DNA from: Dinoroseobacter sp049800775
GTDB taxonomy: Bacteria > Pseudomonadota > Alphaproteobacteria > Rhodobacterales > Rhodobacteraceae
Assembly (NCBI RefSeq): GCF_049800775.1
Contig: NZ_JBNAFR010000007.1
Location: 62,001-126,000, forward strand
Direction: 5' to 3'
DNA length: 64,000 bases
Shown in pieces: positions 60,378-64,000 of the stretch (its first letter is position 1; every line of letters starts with the position of its first letter). Below the pieces are notes generated by a model. The model searched no databases. It was not told the origin of the DNA and was given only the letters and a program-made list of their open reading frames with translations. The translations under genes and the position numbers were made by a program.

Positions 60378-62123
60378 ATGAACCTGTTTACCGATCTGCG
60401 CGCGGGCGTTCTGACCGCGCTGAGCGAGATGCAAGCCGAAGGCGTCCTGCCCGAAGGGCTGGACTTTGCCAATGTGGCGGTGGAGCCGCCGCGCGATGCG
60501 GCCCATGGGGACATGGCCACCAACGCCGCCATGGTGCTGGCCAAGCCCGCCAAAATGAAGCCGCGCGACATAGCCGATGCGTTGGCGGCCAAACTGGCCG
60601 CCGATCCGCGCGTGGCCAGTGCCGAGGTGGCGGGGCCGGGCTTTCTGAACCTGCGGCTCGCGCCCGAGATCTGGCAGGGGCTCGTGCGCAACGTCCTCGA
60701 GACGGGCACGGGCTTTGGCCGGTCGGATATGGGGCAGGGCAAGAAGGTCAATGTGGAATATGTCTCGGCCAACCCGACCGGTCCGCTCCATGTAGGGCAC
60801 ACGCGGGGTGCGGTCTTTGGCGATGCGCTGGCGAGCCTGCTGGATTTTGCGGGCTACGAGGTCACGCGGGAATACTATATCAACGATGGCGGCGCGCAGG
60901 TCGATGTCCTCGCGCGCTCGGTCTATCTGCGCTACCTCGAGGCCCATGGGCAGGAGGTCGCCTTCGAGGATGGCACCTATCCCGGCGACTACCTGATCGC
61001 CGTGGGCGAGGCGCTCAAGGCCAAGGTCGGGGATGCCTTTGTGGGCAAGGGCGAGCAGTTCTGGCTGCAGGAGGTCCGCGACTTCGCCACCGACGCGATG
61101 ATGGACCTGATCCGCACGGATCTGGCCAGTCTCGGCGTCAAGATGGACGCGTTCTTTTCGGAAAAGAGCCTCTATGGCACTGGCCGGATCGAGGCGGCGA
61201 TTGCCGATCTCGACGCCAAGGGGCTGATCTATCGCGGTACGCTGGAGCCGCCCAAGGGCAAGGTCCCCGAGGATTGGGAGCCGCGGGAGCAGACGCTCTT
61301 CCGCTCGACCTCCCACGGGGATGACGTGGATCGTCCGATCAAGAAATCGGACGGCAGCTGGACCTATTTCGCGCCGGACATCGCCTATCACTTCGACAAG
61401 GTGGAGCGGGGCTATGACGCGCTGATCGATGTCTTCGGTGCGGATCACGGCGGCTATGTGAAGCGGATGAAGGCGGCGGTCTCGGCCCTGTCCGAGGGGC
61501 AGACGCCGCTCGACATCAAGCTGACGCAGCTCGTGCGGCTCTTCAAGAATGGCGAGCCGTTCAAGATGTCCAAGCGCGCTGGGACCTTTGTCACGCTTGC
61601 CGATGTGGTCGAGCAGGTGGGCCCGGATGTGACCCGCTTCGTGATGCTGACCCGCAAGAACGACGCGCCGCTCGATTTCGATTTCGACAAGGTGCTGGAG
61701 CAGTCGCGCGAAAACCCGGTGTTCTACGTGCAATACGCCCATGCCCGGGTCTGCTCGGTGCTGCGCAAGGCGCGCGAGGCCGGGATCGATGTGGATGATG
61801 CCACGCTGGCGGGCGCGGATCTGTCGGGGATGCGCGATCCGGCCGAGCTGGCGCTGGCGAAGTCGCTCGCGGAATGGCCGCGCCTCGTGCAGATCGCGGC
61901 GCGGACGAACGAGCCGCACCGAATCTCTTTCGCGCTTTACGACATCGCCTCGGACCTCCACGCGCTGTGGAACAAGGGGAATGACACGCCGGAGCTGCGC
62001 TTCTTCCAGGAGAGTGACGCAGAGGCAACACAGTCGAAAATCGCACTCGCGCGAGCCTGCGCCGTTGTTATTTCGACCGGTCTTGGTATCCTTGGGGTGG
62101 CCCCCGTGGAAGAGATGCGCTGA
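60378..62123 (+). CDS. argS: Arginyl-tRNA synthetase
   Basis: The 581-residue class I enzyme has the HIGH motif variant in SANPTGPLHVGHTRGAVFGD (about 133) and KMSKR in EPFKMSKRAGTFVTL (about 396), an N-terminal Arg-tRNA-specific domain and the C-terminal helical domain (DALR). Start at ATG 60378 (MNLFTDLRAG). Followed by the SPOR gene after 80 nt. Confidence 0.97.
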   Translation: MNLFTDLRAGVLTALSEMQAEGVLPEGLDFANVAVEPPRDAAHGDMATNAAMVLAKPAKMKPRDIADALAAKLAADPRVASAEVAGPGFLNLRLAPEIWQGLVRNVLETGTGFGRSDMGQGKKVNVEYVSANPTGPLHVGHTRGAVFGDALASLLDFAGYEVTREYYINDGGAQVDVLARSVYLRYLEAHGQEVAFEDGTYPGDYLIAVGEALKAKVGDAFVGKGEQFWLQEVRDFATDAMMDLIRTDLASLGVKMDAFFSEKSLYGTGRIEAAIADLDAKGLIYRGTLEPPKGKVPEDWEPREQTLFRSTSHGDDVDRPIKKSDGSWTYFAPDIAYHFDKVERGYDALIDVFGADHGGYVKRMKAAVSALSEGQTPLDIKLTQLVRLFKNGEPFKMSKRAGTFVTLADVVEQVGPDVTRFVMLTRKNDAPLDFDFDKVLEQSRENPVFYVQYAHARVCSVLRKAREAGIDVDDATLAGADLSGMRDPAELALAKSLAEWPRLVQIAARTNEPHRISFALYDIASDLHALWNKGNDTPELRFFQESDAEATQSKIALARACAVVISTGLGILGVAPVEEMR

Positions 62124-62203
62124 TCAAAAACCAAGCGCGCCGCCTCGGGATCTGAGCAGTCGACGACCCTCCTGCGCTGCGGAGGGATGTGAGAGGCAGG
62201 ACA

Positions 62204-63133
62204 ATGACCGTGTACGAGAGCGACGCCTATGGGGCGTATGATGGGCGCGAGTCCGTCGAAGGGGCGGCCCCGCTGGGCCGCGCAATGGGCCCGCTTGTCA
62301 CCAGCATGGGCGCGGTGGCGTCCCTGGCGCTGGTGGCGGGGCTTGGCATGTGGGGCTACGATCTGGCCATGCGCGATGTGGCCGGAGTGCCGGTGATCCG
62401 CGCGCTCGAAGGACCCATGCGCGTGCAGCCGGACGATCCCGGTGGCCGTCAGGCCGAGCATCAGGGCCTTGCCGTGAACGCCGTGCAGGCCGAGGGCGTT
62501 GCCGAAGCGCCGCCCAACCAGATCATCCTCGCGCCGTCGCCCATCGACCTGAGCACCGCGACCCCCGCCATCCCCGAGGGGCAGGCCGTGGCCGCACCGG
62601 CCATTGATGTGGCCCAGCCCGCGGGCGAGGAGGCGCCTGAAGCGCCGGCGGCCAACACGACCGGGCTCGCCGTGGACAACCTGATCCGTGATCTCGTGGC
62701 CGAGGAAGAAGCCAACCGCCTGCAGATCGTGCCGGCAAGCCAGCCCGGTGTCGCCCGCTCGCCGCGTCCGACCGCCCGTCCGGCGGCCATGGCCTTTGCC
62801 AGCCGCGCCGGGGCCGGGGTCGATTTCACCGCCATTTCCGCGCCCTTGCCCGCAAGCTTTGTCGAACCCGAGACGATCGCGCTCGGCACCCGCATGGTGC
62901 AGTTCGGGGCCTTTGATGATGATGCGACCGCGCGGTCGGAATGGGACCGGATTTCGGGCCAGTTCGCGGACTATCTGGTGGGCAAGGCCCCTGTGATCCA
63001 GCAGGCCGAGCGCGCGGGTCAGGTGTTCTACCGCCTTCGCGCCACCGGGTTCGAGGATCTGGCCGATGCGCGCCAGTTCTGCTCGCTCTTTCTTGCCGAA
63101 AACATGGCCTGCATTCCGGTGGTCTATAAGTGA
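62204..63133 (+). CDS. SPOR-domain cell envelope protein
   Basis: The 309-residue protein has one membrane segment (LVTSMGAVASLALVAGLGMW, about 31-50), a long disordered Ala/Pro/Glu linker (about 70-215), and a C-terminal SPOR domain (about 228-309, RMVQFGAFDDDATARSEWDR to PVVYK). SPOR binds denuded septal peptidoglycan, so it probably acts at division or wall remodelling. Start ATG 62204. Its stop overlaps nagZ by 4 nt. Confidence 0.88.
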   Translation: MTVYESDAYGAYDGRESVEGAAPLGRAMGPLVTSMGAVASLALVAGLGMWGYDLAMRDVAGVPVIRALEGPMRVQPDDPGGRQAEHQGLAVNAVQAEGVAEAPPNQIILAPSPIDLSTATPAIPEGQAVAAPAIDVAQPAGEEAPEAPAANTTGLAVDNLIRDLVAEEEANRLQIVPASQPGVARSPRPTARPAAMAFASRAGAGVDFTAISAPLPASFVEPETIALGTRMVQFGAFDDDATARSEWDRISGQFADYLVGKAPVIQQAERAGQVFYRLRATGFEDLADARQFCSLFLAENMACIPVVYK

Positions 63134-64000
63134 CGCAAGCTGACGCGCCGCGTCCGACCGCCGTCATCTTTGGCTGCGCGGGGCTTGAGCTGACCCCCCA
63201 AGAGGCGGCGCTGTTTGCAACCAGCCAGCCTTGGGGCTTCATCCTCTTTGCCCGCAACATCCGGGACCGCGCGCAGATCGCCAAGCTGACGGCGGACCTG
63301 CGGGCGGCGGTGGGCTGGCACGCGCCGATCATGATCGATCAGGAAGGTGGGCGCGTCGCGCGCATGGCCCCGCCTGACTGGCGCGGGTTTCCCCCGGCAC
63401 TGGATCAGGCCGCAGCGCCTGACGCCGCGCGGGCTTTCTGGCTGCGGGGGCGGGCCATCGCGCTCGATCTGGCCGAGGTCGGGATCGATGTGAACTGCGC
63501 GCCGCTGGCCGATATCGCGCTGGACGAGACCCATGCGGTGCTGCGTAACCGCTGCTACGGGACCGAGGTCGCGCAGGTGGTCACCAATGCCCGGGCCATG
63601 GCGGATGGAATGCGCGCGGGCGGGGTGCTGCCGGTGCTCAAGCATCTGCCGGGCTATGGCCGCGGTACGGTGGACAGCCATCTGAACCTACCCCGTGTCT
63701 CGGCCGGGGCCGCAGACCTGCGCGCCACGGATTTCGCGCCCTTCGTGGCCCTGAATGACATGGCCATGGGCATGACCGCCCATCTGGTGTTCGAGGCGTT
63801 CGACAAGGACCGCCCGGCCACGGTCTCGCCCGTGATGATGGATCTCATCCGCAGCGAGATCGGCTTTGACGGGCTTCTGATGACCGACGACATCTCGATG
63901 GAGGCGCTGTTCGGCGATCTGCCCTGGCGGGCGCTGGCCGCGCTCGATGCCGGATGCGACCTGATCCTGCACTGCAACGGCGATCTGGCCGAGATGGTGC
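63130..64000 (+). CDS. nagZ: Beta-N-acetylhexosaminidase NagZ (partial, runs off the end)
   Basis: A GH3 enzyme of which 290 residues are visible, starting at GTG 63130 within the SPOR gene stop (GTGA overlap). It has IMIDQEGGRVARMAPP (about 68), the catalytic acid/base loop in KHLPGYGRGTVDSHLNL (about 172), and the nucleophile region LLMTDDISMEAL (about 250). It removes N-acetylglucosamine from muropeptides in cell-wall recycling. The 3' end lies outside the window. Confidence 0.95.
   Translation, partial: MTQADAPRPTAVIFGCAGLELTPQEAALFATSQPWGFILFARNIRDRAQIAKLTADLRAAVGWHAPIMIDQEGGRVARMAPPDWRGFPPALDQAAAPDAARAFWLRGRAIALDLAEVGIDVNCAPLADIALDETHAVLRNRCYGTEVAQVVTNARAMADGMRAGGVLPVLKHLPGYGRGTVDSHLNLPRVSAGAADLRATDFAPFVALNDMAMGMTAHLVFEAFDKDRPATVSPVMMDLIRSEIGFDGLLMTDDISMEALFGDLPWRALAALDAGCDLILHCNGDLAEMV

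Overview
This window is chromosomal DNA from a high-GC alphaproteobacterium of the order Rhodobacterales (Rhodobacter/Roseobacter type); I cannot fix the genus. The evidence is gene content and dialect: an Entner-Doudoroff pair (edd-eda) instead of an obvious phosphofructokinase route, a DUF4167 protein, a GH108 endolysin plus GTA-type 3TM holin, five proteins with VPLPA-CTERM sorting tails, and a GTTAGCGCTAAC operator next to central carbon genes. No integrase, transposase, plasmid function, rRNA or CRISPR array was seen. Most of the window is ordinary housekeeping DNA with small accessory insertions.

Layout. 1-2.1 kb: a VPLPA-CTERM protein, an ECF sigma factor divergent from a two-EF-hand exported protein, and a small helical protein. 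2.1-6.1 kb: a Rieske oxygenase, then ilvI-ilvH behind a complete branched-chain attenuator (promoter, 15-codon Ile/Val/Leu-rich leader peptide, terminator). 6.1-12.3 kb: two more VPLPA-CTERM genes, an unknown membrane protein, lon and an unknown exported protein. 12.6-18.7 kb: tRNA-Val(CAC), glnE, an M48 protease, a PIN protein overlapping an RlmI-type methyltransferase, and a 52-codon small gene. 18.8-25.7 kb: edd-eda with an operator inside the promoter spacer, a LOG protein, a LysM protein and an Atm1-type ABC exporter. 25.8-33.7 kb: a candidate small RNA, a LysR regulator divergent from a fused indolepyruvate:ferredoxin oxidoreductase, an acyltransferase, murI, argC and ccmE.

33.8-35.6 kb holds a compact four-gene lysis cassette (GH108 endolysin, 3TM holin, XhlA-like coiled-coil/TM protein, unknown anchored protein), of the kind that releases gene transfer agents in this order. 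35.7-45.5 kb is CoA/valine catabolism: an enoyl-CoA hydratase; an overlapping acyl-CoA dehydrogenase, 3-hydroxyisobutyryl-CoA hydrolase and 3-hydroxyisobutyrate dehydrogenase operon; and further on mmsA with a divergent LysR. Between these halves lie a YbdK-type ligase, two VPLPA-CTERM genes and a decayed fragment duplicating the 3' end of the ligase gene. 45.5-53.1 kb: a CBS protein, coaD, a DUF1127-like small protein, a GNAT enzyme, two tandem GAPDH genes with different cofactor signatures, a DUF808 protein and tkt. 53.4-64 kb: zapA, speB, prfA-prmC, a DUF4167 protein, an ErpA/IscA carrier, dgt, argS, a SPOR protein and the start of nagZ, which runs off the end.

How it fits together. edd, eda, gap1, gap2 and tkt place much of lower sugar metabolism here, and edd and the gap genes share an operator resembling that of CceR, the LacI-family regulator that switches glycolysis and gluconeogenesis in Rhodobacter. 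The mms genes carry valine to propionyl-CoA, while ilvIH makes branched-chain amino acids under attenuation. The less described parts are the lysis cassette with its unknown fourth gene, a candidate sRNA with an anti-Shine-Dalgarno loop, and the duplicated ligase fragment beside a VPLPA-CTERM gene.
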